From contig SJOL01006401.1 of assembly GCA_004794785.1 (NCBI GenBank), positions 23,255-87,254 on the forward strand: 64,000 nucleotides of DNA, in the 5' to 3' direction. Under the pieces are notes generated by a model. It saw nothing but the letters and a program-made list of their open reading frames with translations, searched no databases and had not been told where the DNA came from. This document shows, one piece after another, positions 26,301 through 38,300 of this stretch. Both the position numbers and the translations under genes were made by a program. Within the stretch, counting starts at the first letter, position 1, and each line of letters begins with the position of its first letter. Origin of the DNA: Opisthorchis felineus (lineage: Eukaryota > Platyhelminthes > Trematoda > Opisthorchiida > Opisthorchiidae).

Positions 26301-29300
26301 GATGCTGCCTTCCCCAGAGGAAGGACGGGTTAGAAAAGGTCGGCCATACAAACCGCACACTCCGATCGCCCAGCGGTTGACCGTGACCGCCGGCGCATTA
26401 TCCAATACGGTCGAAATACTTTTAAAACCAAAGAGTCCGGTGCTGCTCAAAAGGCACCTGCTGTGCGCAGCCGAATCAGGAATGAGACACTAATGCCTTA
26501 TTACCTGCGCCCTCGGGTTAGGCCAACCCCCTGCAGCCGAGCAGGTCAGACTATTGAGTCATCGGCTCCGGGCAGGGTCTCCGAACAAAACCTCACATTC
26601 TCCCACTGCCTCGTGGGTCAGACTTTTGAGTCAAAGGCTCAAGGTGGGGTACCTCAACCAAACCCCTTCCTCAGCCTGGGCAACCGGGAAGTATCATTTG
26701 CCCGCGCAGTTCGGTGTCCACTGATGTCCCTCCACAACCCCTTCCCACCACACAAGCAAACGTCACTGGGTCACTTGACTGTCAGTTATCTGACCGAAGG
26801 GCCTTATGCTCCTCGCTGCCTATTAAAAGTAAACAAAATAACATCCTTCTAAATCCACGAGATCATTTCTATATAGGAGCTTTTAACGTCCGTACTCTAT
26901 GTCAAATTGGTAAACAGGCAATGCTTGCTGAAACCTTATACTCCCTTAAAATTGATGTATGCTGTGTCTCCGAAACACGCATACAAGACCCAAGCGTGGT
27001 TATGCATCTCAGAACGCCCAGGATGAACTCTCTTTCACATTTCTCCCTCCGTGTGTCCGATGATCCAGAAGCGATGACTCGTCGAATATATAGCGTGGGA
27101 GTTGCACTCAGCCCCAGAGCCGAACGCCCTTTGCTAGATCGGATCCCAGTGAATAGTCGTCTTTGCGCCGTCCGGTTATCCAGCTCAATCAAGCATCTTA
27201 TGCCTCTCGGCATAAGAACCGATGCTTGTCTGTAGTGTCGGCTTTATGCCCCAACGGACTGCACTTCTGATGCTGAGAAGGATACTTTCTATCGAGAGCT
27301 ATCCGGGCTCATTCGTCAAGCAAAAAGCACTGACATTGTGATCCTTGCAGGCGATTTGAATGCTCAAGTTGGTCATCTTAACTCCTTGGAATCACATCTG
27401 GGCGGTCAATTCGGAGTCGACGCTCGCCGCACAGACAACGGAGATCGACTCCCTCAGGTGTGTGCCGATCATGAACTGTTTCTGGCAAGTAAGAACTTTC
27501 AACATAAACGTTCGCATCACGTAACCTGGCGGCCACCAAATGCAAATCAACCGTGGACCCAGTTGGACCACGTGGCCATCAGCCACCGGTGGATAGTCAC
27601 AATTCAAGACTGCCGTTCCTTCTGGGGCACACCACTTGATTCCGATCACGTCATGGTGCGTGCACGCCTGACAGTTCGCTTCCCCTCAGGCCCTCGCAAA
27701 TTAGCAAGAAGCATGCCAATCCACTATCTTCGAAGAACCACCATAGCTCAACAGTATCGATCCGAGCTAGCCCAACAACTCTCCACAGTAAACCAATACT
27801 GTGGTGGCAGTGAGCATATGGATGAAGCGTGCCAAAATGTGAAAGGAGCTATGTTAGTGGTGTTCAGTACTGTCTGTCCGACCTCTCCGATTCGACCAAA
27901 AGACCACTGGATGTCGTCGAGATCGCTATTCATGATTGATGCCAGGCAAGCTATACCAGCAGGCAACGAGTACGACGGCGCACACAAATCCCTCAAACGC
28001 CAAATAGTGAAGAGTCTAAGGAAAGACCGAAAGCTCTGGTGGACATCGAAAGCTCGGGAGATAGAGAAGGCTTTTGCTATGGGAAACAGCCGTGCCCTGT
28101 ATCGACTGATACGATCGACTGGCCCTAGGAAAGCAACGGTCAGTGAAACGATAAATGAAAAAGATGGCTCATTAATTCACTCGCAAAAACGTCGACTGGA
28201 AAGATGGGCCGAACAATTCGAAGAACAGTTCAGCTGGCCACCTGCAACACAACCTGTGGAGATAATGCATACGGGCGAATGGATTGTAAACCTTGGTCGC
28301 CCGTCGGAAGAAGAAATAAAGTACGAAATATCCGTGCTAAAACGTGAGAAGGCACAAGGAGCGGTCGGCCTCTATCCAACTCTCTTCAAAGAAGGCGGAG
28401 AATCCCTGGTGACCCGTCTGACAAAGCTTATTGGTGCGATATGGAACGAAGAGAAGGTGCCTGCAGAATGGGGCCTGTCGACAGTTATCCCAATCTTCAA
28501 AAAGGGTACGCAGACGCTGTGTGAAAACCACCGTGGCATCAACCTGCTAGCTGTGGCATCGAAGGTGCTCTCTGGTCGTATCCTTCGAAGGTTGACTGAA
28601 CACAGGGAGAGACAGATCCGTGAAAACCAAGCTGGATTCCATCCCGCAAGAGGATGCATCCATCATATCTTCACCCTCCGACAAATTCTGGTGCTTCCAG
28701 CAACCAACAATGGTTGTATTTCTTGATCTGAAAGCTGCCTTTGACTATGTGGACCGTCAGGCACTATGTCAGTGTCTGTGGAGCAAAGGTGTCCCCCATA
28801 AATTCTTGACTCTCCTCAAGGCGCTGTACGCCAATTCCCGCGGCCGTGTGAAGGTCTACGGGAAGCTCTCTTCTGGGTTCACCACATCAGGTGGCGTCAG
28901 ACAGGGCTGACCTCTTTCACCTTTCCTCTTCTACTTCGTCATTGATACGATCATGGAAGACTCACTATCAGCCTCTAATGCCTGTGGGGTCGAAGTGCTC
29001 CCGGGGCGTCCGCTCACAGATATCGAGTATGCAGACAACATAGCTATTCTTGGATCTGACCCCGTGGTAATGCAAACAATATTAAATAATCTAAATAATT
29101 CTGCCTCACGGTTTGGCATGCGCTTCACACCTGCAAAGTGTTAAGTGCTACTGCAAGACTGGGTGGGCTCTGACCCTAGCCTCATGCTTGCGGATGAGCC
29201 GATTGAGATAGTAGACAAATTTGTTTACCTGGGCAGCTGTATTAGTCCCGGTGGTCTTGCGAAAGATGATATTTCCATCCGGATTGGGAATGCCAGAGCA

Positions 29301-32300
29301 GCTTTTGTAAACCTGCGTCACAATGCTGCAGTGCGCTCCATATTACTATCTGAATCAGACACCTAGCCGCTGCGCGCCAAGGACGTCAAAAGACTTTCAA
29401 TGTTTGACCATTGATGTCTTCGGAGCATTGCCCGAGTCTGGTGGGAACACCGGATCAGAAATGCTGAAGTATTCTGAAGAAATATTCACCCACGATAGAT
29501 GAACTGGTCACACTGCATGGGTTGCGCTGGCTTGGCCACGTGCTGCGTATACCAGTCGATCGAATTCCTCGACGTGTCCTTTTTGCAGAACCACGCGAAG
29601 GGTGAAAACGAGCCAGGGGAGGTCAAACAATGACTTGGCAGCGAAGTATAAAAGCCATTACCAGCAAATTCAGCTGCGCTGGTCATTGCCGTCTTCCTGG
29701 ATGGGGACCCCGAGACGGGCCACATCAATGGTTAGAGACATTAGCAAACATGGCCCAGTCGCGCCCTCAATGGCGCTCGTGCATCCAAGCTATTGCCTTC
29801 ACTGCATAGCTCCCTTCCCAATCCCCCACTTGACAGTCCACTGACAGTGCTGTATTTACGCACCAATTTATCAGCTCTAGCCTCCAATGCGCAGCTACCT
29901 ACCCCACATCCCCAAATCATTGCTGAACGAAACTGTGGCAGCTACAACTACTGTACAAGTACGCGGTTCTTGTAGCTGACAATGATGATGATGACATGCA
30001 CGTGGTGGGCGTCAGTGTGATGAGGCTGTCTGTGTGGGAGCCTGCTGATGTTGGCACGGACCTTTGTCGGATCTTTGAGACGTTTTGATGCTACCTATAT
30101 GCGTTCACTGATGCCGTGAGCACAATGTAGCCTACAAAGCCGGATTTTGAGCTTCGTTCGGAGAAGGCAATGGTCAATCCCAAAGTGGATTCCTCGCATC
30201 GCTTGTTTGATGCACATCTCTCGAACGTCGCGTTATTGAATGACAACGTACTCGAGTAGATGACGGTGGCCGCTGTGGATGTGTCCATGGGGTAATGTGT
30301 TGCTTTTCGAGGCAAAATCTTGTGTTGGTGATAGAAAGCGCGTGGATGGCGTTGAAAAGTTGGTCAGCGTTGGTGTTTACAGTCCTCATAACATTGAGCC
30401 GGAGGATGCCTGGTCAAAGGGAAGCATATCGACCGACATGTGCAGTAAAGTCACTCAAAAAGGAAAATCTTGTCGGTTCTCGCGACGGATCGAAGTAGAG
30501 TATAAACTTGAATGTATAAGTTATCTTTTTGGTCCCTGTCAAGCGCAGCATTGGAGCGTACGTACCGATAACAGTCACGAATATCAATCTCAGGTGTAGT
30601 GAAGCAAGAGGTGGGTCAATTCCGCAGGGTTCTGAGTAGAGCATTTTCTTGATGTGGCCGGACAGGGCAAGACTGACACGATGATCACGTCTTCCCCTTG
30701 TCCGGTAGCCGATTAAGTAGAATGTTTATCTTGAACCAACTTCACGAAAACCCTCCTGGTCAGCCAGTCGTGTTTCGCTGAGGGTCGCGACATCGATATT
30801 ATGGCTATTTAGTTCTATTGCAACCAAGGCTGTGCGCCTTACAGGATTCAGCTATCAGTTTGACCCAGCAGTGTTCAGGTATTCCACGAGTCCATTGTTA
30901 GCAGACGCCTACTGAACTGCGATCATTTCCAAGAAGAAGAAATTGGTATGGTCTACTGCACTACCCTTAGGGTGTCCAGACTGAGAGAGAGGGCGTGACT
31001 CAAGAGACCGCGCTTCAGATTGGCCATAGAGCCTTGAAGTTTTTCTCAGTAGCATTCGTACCTTTTACCATAGGTAATTAGCCCAGCTTCAGCAACGGTC
31101 AGTCACGTATCGTGGCGGTATCAAACCTTAGGACTACATTTATTAGCCCCATTCACCCTCGAGCGGAAGGATAGCAGTGTGCGCCTACTAGACAGTAGAC
31201 ATGACTGTTTCAACTGAGGGTCACGCCTGAGCTGCCGTTGATCCCCATGAGTCGCCAGGACGACCAATGTTTCAGCATATGCCCTAACAGCCTAGAACGC
31301 AAGGAACTTCAAAAGAGCGGATAATCATGGTCGTATGATGGCAGAGGGAAATCCAGTACCGGATTCCTGAGACTAAATGAAGTAAAACTGATGACAGATG
31401 TCATCGACTTTTCTGGTGAGACACTAAATGCAAGACATACGCTGGTGTTCTGAAACGGCTTGTTTCTATAAGACATAACAGGCCGTGTGAGCAGCCCATA
31501 CTGGGGATGTGCGTTTACACACATTACCTGAGGCATCCTGGAGCAGCTCAATCTCGGGATTGTCCCAGAGGCGCAATAGCCGGGGAGAATGTGCTTTTCA
31601 TGTTTGGACGCGATCCAGCTAATTCACACCGTCCACCATGTAAACCGAGGTGGCTCATATCAACTGCTAGCTGAGGCGAAACGGATGAGAGACTGAAGCG
31701 CCACACCAGCAACCCAAACTAGAGGCATCAGAGCGAACCACATGGGGCTCCCATAGGCTTGTGCTCCGTACATATGGAATACATCGAATAATAAAAGCAC
31801 TAAACAATGGAGCTTAGTAAACAACGGCACAATTCCATATACGGCACGCAAGACTAAGTCTGAGGAAGAAACGAACGCAAATATACAAACCGGCAACCCA
31901 AGTCAGGGGTTTTCATTGGTGGACCATACCAGGTTCCTACAGGCTTGGGAGATGGTACTCACCCGGACGACACAGTGAAAAATCACAACCGAAACCCGAT
32001 GGTCAGCATCGTCGCACTGACGGAATTCGGCTCATCCAATATCTTTCCATTCATATGATCCACCAAAAAGAATAGGACTCCATGCTCAGGCCAAACATCT
32101 TGTGAAGCGGAACAGGTAACCAGATCCCCGCAATGTACTGACGGGGCAACTAGGTAAATATGATATCGCTACAGAAAGGCAAGGTGTTTCAAAAGTGAGC
32201 TGGGCAAAACAGTGTCTTCTGGTTTTCTAAATGTCCTGTTTCTTGAACGGTTATCCGTCTGCCCCAATGCAGTACGTATGCGTTCTAAGTACCAACCGAA

Positions 32301-35300
32301 ACTACAAACAACGCATTATTTTTCTGCGACTTAACCTGATTATATGCCATACAATGCCCCATCTATCCTACTTTGTCCGTAATTAATGTGTTGCGGTTGG
32401 ACTCAAATTAGAACCAACGCTACAAAAGTTTCGTTGTCCTGAGGCGGTAGTTGTCTTATTTTTTTTGACGAAAACCTGTGAATCAATAATTTGATTAAAG
32501 TGACTTAAGAATCTTGCGCAATGTACTACTCATAAGGTTGCTGAAAATTCTTCGACAGCCCACGACCGGTTTCGCCCTTTTTGGGGCTCATCAGGCAGGC
32601 GCAGTCCCCGAGTTTTCGTCAACCTTATGTTCTACTTGGACCCAAATTGGACTGTTTTCAAGAAATACACTCATTTGCAAATCAATTTGGTTTTGCGAGA
32701 GACTCACCTNNNNNNNNNNNNNNNNNNNNNNNNNNNNNNNNNNNNNNNNNNNNNNNNNNNNNNNNNNNNNNNNNNNNNNNNNNNNNNNNNNNNNNNNNNN
32801 NNNNNNNNNNNNNNNNNNNNNNNNNNNNNNNNNNNNNNNNNNNNNNNNNNNNNNNNNNNNNNNNNNNNNNNNNNNNNNNNNNNNNNNNNNNNNNNNNNNN
32901 NNNNNNNNNNNNNAAGGGCGAAACCGGTCGTGGGCTGTCGAAGAATTTTCAGCAACCTTATGAGTAGTACATTGCGCAAAATTACATGCATCGCGATATC
33001 TCGAATATCGTAGCAACTGGAACATGAGGCGGCCTGGTGCAGCACATTCAGTTGCATGGAAACATCACAAACGAGAGATTCAGCTGGGTTCCAGGTGAGT
33101 CTCTCGCAAAACCAAATTGATTTGCAAATGAGTGTATTTCTTGACTTAAGAATCCTTGCAAGACGTTTGGACAACCTGAACGTGAGCCATCCCGTATAAT
33201 CCACAATCCGAGGTCAAGGAATGCCTTGTTACTGCATGGAATTGCTTAGGCTTACAGTTTGCCCGTCAGTTAACAAACAATAGATTTGTAGTACATATGG
33301 TGGGGATTGAAGCTCAAAAATAAGCTGCGCTTTCTTATTTGTGTCGACATAATACTAGGTCGATTCAATAGGCCAGTGTAGGAAACGGGGCAAAGGTGTG
33401 CATGAAAGAGAGGGTTTGCATTCTTGAGAGACAAAGCCTACTGGTTGGGAAAACTATTTAGTTTAGACAGCAACTGTAGTTCAACTACGGGGTTGCCTAG
33501 CAGCTGATAAACAGTGGCTGAAATACTGAATGTTTTAATGTACCTTATGGTGCCATCCATTTAGTCGATAACAGTAATATTCTGTGACAGTGGACGAAAG
33601 TTTTCATTAAATAAAACACGAAGCAAGGTAAAAGTCTACTGAAACCGACACACATACTCACATGTTCAAGTTGCGCTCAACAACAAAAGTAAGCGAGGTT
33701 GAACACAGGTTACTCATTTGTATGGACAAGTAGTGGCATAACTGGTCCGGACAACTAACAACTAACATAGTGACCTTTGTTCAGTCCTGCTTTTAGTCGG
33801 ATGATCACACTCATCATTACCCTTTGATCTGAAGTGCCTTCCGGATATTACCATAAACATCCTTCGGACCGGAAAGCAGTTCGTATTTTTTTTCAGCAAA
33901 GTGATGTAATGGAAACTTAATCAAATAAATTAAATCCAGATACTTCCGTGAACTCGGGAGCTCTGACTACTGAGCATTATGGCCCAAACTGGAATTCGGA
34001 AGTGAAAAACGGTTGAGATAAAAATGACCCACATTGATGAAAGCAGATGCATTGGGTTGCCGGGGATGACAAGTGTTAACGACAATCGGTTTGAACACAG
34101 CTACTAACCCCGGAAGATTTCGCATCCCCATCTGAGGAACGATTCCATCCGTTGGCCCGAGCCGCACTATTGAGGATGCTCGCAATGGTCTCCGACGCCT
34201 TGATTGGTACCGTACTCTTCTCCACTACCACCTTGGGGCTCCTACTTACATTGGCAACCTTACGAGCAGCAGCCTCAAGGTTAGCCATATTTGGAGCTCG
34301 ACCCTATCAAACAAGAACGAAAATGGGCGATATGTGAACATAAAGCATAAAAAGGTACTCACACAGAAGAAAAAATTCTAAACGGAAAAAAACATTCCTA
34401 ACAGCCAAAGTGGAGATGCTTTGCTGAAGTCTGACTGAAACAAGAGCGACGACAGTATTTACCATGAAAGGTTCAGGTTTGTCCTAACAAAAGGAAAATA
34501 CGAGTGTATTTAATCAACTCATCATAATTTCCATCTGAATTTCACCAATTCTCCGAGCAAACCCTCGCTCGGGCCTGAAGCGTGTCGCACATATACTGCT
34601 CAGGAGTCGTAATGGGTGGCCAGAAATGGAAAACTCGCATTCTCGAACTGGCTCCAATGACAGGCTCTGCAACTTACGTGATAGGTAGGTTGTCCGACCT
34701 TGGTCGATGTTATGTTCCCCACCTCCGATAAAACTAATTCAGTGACCAAGTCCACATGGTTGCCTATTAACGACGGTTGGACCACTGGACACCTGTGCAT
34801 ACCTGTAATATCACAAAGGGTTCGTACGGAGCCAGATGTCCTGCTCCATGTGGGCCTGACAATCTGATGTAAATAGGAAGATCTGTGGACAAACCCACAA
34901 AGGACTGTTTAGAGCCATCAGCCAGCCTAAGCATGAAGGGAACACAGTCAGTCCCACATTTAGGAAAGCAGCTGCAATTAGGAATTCATAACCAGTGCTA
35001 AGAAGAGGCTCAGCTAAGTCCTCCAATCGATAACAAACAAAATATACATGTTCACTTATTTATTTCGGATGGAAACGACAGTTGAACACCGGGTGACAAT
35101 AACAATCGTTCAGCTGTAACACCCTTTCGGTGCCTAGCTGCAATGCCACCCGAAGGAAGCACGAGGGCTGGGATACTGCCAGTTTGCCCAAAGCTAGATA
35201 GAAGTCGAGATGCAGAGGTCGGGTTTGAACCACGGGCCTTCCGGTCAGTAAATTCACACTCTAACCACTGAGCCATCTCGCCCCCTTGGTGATCCGAAAA

Positions 35301-38300
35301 CGTGAAGAACTAACACAGCAAAAGAAAAAGATAACCAAGATGATTGACGGATCGGAAGCCATCAGCAGAAAGTGCGAGGAATGGTCACAAAGCAGTGTCC
35401 AAGAGCGCATCAGTATCACAACCCGAGACGAGGAGCAATGCTACCAATATTAGTGCACCGGATGCGAACGTGTTCACGCTCGCTCATATGGTCATTGGTG
35501 ATAATTGAGGTGCGTCCAGCGCCCGCCGCTAACGTCATCAGCTGTAAAAACCGCGTCCTTGCCGTACAGTGATTATAGCTGCCACGGTTGCGTTTGCCGA
35601 TGGTTTGAGGTGGGGTAGATAGCTACGCATAGAAGGGGATAGCTGATGTAATTGATACGTAAGTACAGTGGTGTCAGTGCGATTTTCATTCGGGAGGTCG
35701 GGAGGAGAGCTCTGCATTGATTGCAACAGCTCGGATGCCTGAGCGCCACTGAGGGCGTGACTTGGTCATGTCTCTAGCCATTGACGTGTCCCCATCCAGG
35801 TAGACGGCAATGGCCAGCGCAGCTGAGTTTGCTGGTAATGACCTTCATAGTTCGCTGCCGATTCAGTGCTTGACTTCCCCTGGTTCGTCTCCACCCTTTG
35901 TGTGGTTGTGAGAAAAGGGTTCCCACGACAGAAGATATGCACTACTGATGAGCGATGTTCGAGTTCAATAGTTACTCTCTTTGATGTGAGCCAACCAGGA
36001 TACTTACTCAAGGACGGAAACATGGTTGCTCAAACGACAATGAGGTGAATGCACATAGTAGCTTCACCTTGAAATTAAAGTAAGTCTATGCTGAAAAGCC
36101 AAGAATCACTGTACACCTGTTTCCTCATTGTTGGGAATGATCAATCAGCATTAGACGTGTTGTAAATTGTTGCGGAGATTCGAAACCCTCCATCCATTCA
36201 GTAGCTGAAAACTGAACCAGTTAGTCAGAAGTGCCTGACCTGCAACTTGACGTCCCACCGAGGAGTCGAAAGCATCGCGAACAACGCAGAACAGATACGG
36301 GGAAAGTTGGAATCCACACATTCATTCACACATTCATTCCGTAATAGGGAATAGGTAAGCTCTGCGTCGATGTTGTTTATTACAAAGAACACTGAAGAAG
36401 TCAGCGAAAGATAAATGTAACCAAGAATTGTATTCGCATATAGAGAAGGCGCATGAAAAAACAACGGGTGATACAGCACCGTACAGTTCAAACGGGTCAT
36501 TGGCAGTCCACAATGACTGCACAACGGGGAATGAAATTCATACGCCAGACATAACCCACCATCCTTACCTATTAGTATTCCGTAAAACTACAGTCCATCT
36601 GATCGCGACTTGAGTACATCTATACAGTTTTTCACGCAAAAATTCCGAAATTCCAGTGACGCAGTACCGAACAAAACAAAAGTACACATGAGTAACACTT
36701 TGGATTCAGCAAACCTCAAGCAGGCGCGCAAACAAACCATAAACGATCCCGAGATAATTATGTGACCACATATCTTCCATCGAAGATTACCCGTTGTCCG
36801 GTTGAGGACAAATGTTTTCTGAGTGTGACATTTAGGAAATTAGAAATCACAGTTTCAATTGTTCTCAAAATTCTGATAATACCTACCTAGATAGATAGGC
36901 ATTCCCACCCGGACGGTGGCATCTTGGTAGTAGGTCCATTTTTCCGTTTCCTAAGGCTTGGGCGACAGTCCACATTGACACGAGAAATTCACTGGCAGTC
37001 GTTGGAATGAACCAAACAAACCAAACGTCTATGGGCACATTGAATCTAAGGTAAATCCACTGTCTGGTTTTAGTTTCTATGTAATGAGTAATTCAAGTAG
37101 GAGTGCAAATCAGAGTCTCGTCTAAAGGAATTGGACCATTCACATTTGGTGCAATGTAATAACCGAGAAAGTTGGATGGTGAGACTACTAGAACAGCAGT
37201 GGAGTGGGGCGAATATATTCAAATGAAAGAATGTGCACTGAGGAAAAAACGCCGAAAGCTCCCCATAATGAAAATAAGGATGTCACTGCCTATCGCAGAT
37301 TCACATTGTTTTACATGTCTGAAGACATCACCCATAAGGCGTGTTCGGCTTCTGCTTCCCCACAAAGGAAACCACTTCAAAAGGCACCCCTTTGACACGG
37401 CCCCACGGCTAAACTAAGGTAGGTGACTAGGAAATTGTACGCTCCTTGCTCCACCTGTTTCTACGATGTTAATAGGCTAAATGAAGAAAAAAGCGAGTGA
37501 AATAACAATGGCAAACTGAGTTGACACGCGTTCGCTTACCTGTCCAATACCGTACTTCTTCGTTGGCGTGTCCACTGAAATGAATATGAGCTCAGCCTCA
37601 TCGATCGCCTTGTCGATATCTGTGGAAAAGAACAGGTTTTTTCCACGCACCGCTTTCACAATATCTTCCAGTCCTGGCTGATTGGACAAATTAGGCGGGA
37701 ACATGGATGAAAAGGCAATACAATGGTAGGAGCGAACACTGTGAAAACAAAAAACGACCCGAGGATCTTTAGCGCTCCGAGACAAGACAATATGCACTGT
37801 TAGGAGAGTACTTAAATTTTTCACGACAGTTACTTCAGCAGAGGAAGACGGAACACTTTTCACTAAGCAGGTGCTCAGCAGACAGCACAGAATTTAACGG
37901 AATACTAATTTTTTTTAAATGAACACAACGAGTGAAAGATGAGTGTCTGGTCAAAAGATGCTGAATGTACTTCGATCATTTCATTCCAACACCCTTGCAT
38001 GACATTTTGACATACTTTGCTGAGTACCACTTTAGTGCAGCATCTCGACGCGGTAGCTTCCTCCACTGGTTCTCAGTTGGGTTGCTAGCTACCCATTCCA
38101 ATAAAATGATGCCACGAACCAGAAGTTAACTCGCATTTAGGCGAAATATTATGTCAGAGGAATCGGAGGTAACAAGAATTGATTTGCTATACCGATGCTA
38201 GCACTGGAGACGGTGCTGCCCATTAGCTTATTCCGCAGGCAAAGAAATCATGTATCTTCTCACCGACGTACACGTCCAAATGTCATTTCTTCGACTTAAA

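Larger units (their letters stand above)
26040..29990 (+). mobile_element. Non-LTR retrotransposon family B, near-complete copy
   Basis: The best preserved mobile element in the window. A leader of about 700-800 bp is followed by one long frame holding the endonuclease and the first half of the RT (26714-28726, one internal stop). The rest of the RT lies in shifted frames (28709-29366), followed by the C-terminal block and a 3' end with tgatgatgatga at 29980-29993. Five other family B pieces lie in the window. It is in UGDH intron 3, on the opposite strand. Confidence 0.9.
32501..33154. mobile_element. Inverted pair of hammerhead-ribozyme repeats (retrozyme) with 13-bp TSD
   Basis: TGACTTAAGAATC occurs at 32501-32513 and 33142-33154 and brackets an insert of 628 bases, 204 of them N. 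The left part (32514-32709) reads on the minus strand and the right part (32914-33141) on the plus strand; both belong to the same unit but are circularly permuted. Taking the stretch after the cleavage site from the right copy (212 nt) and the remainder from the left copy (97 nt) gives a monomer of about 310 nt. Small hammerhead-bearing retroelements called retrozymes, thought to depend on Penelope-like elements, are known in animals. Confidence 0.8.

Noticed and set aside
32514..33204. Open frames of 128-166 codons crossing the N run
   Set aside because: They exist only because N codons are read as open. The real content there is the non-coding retrozyme repeat.
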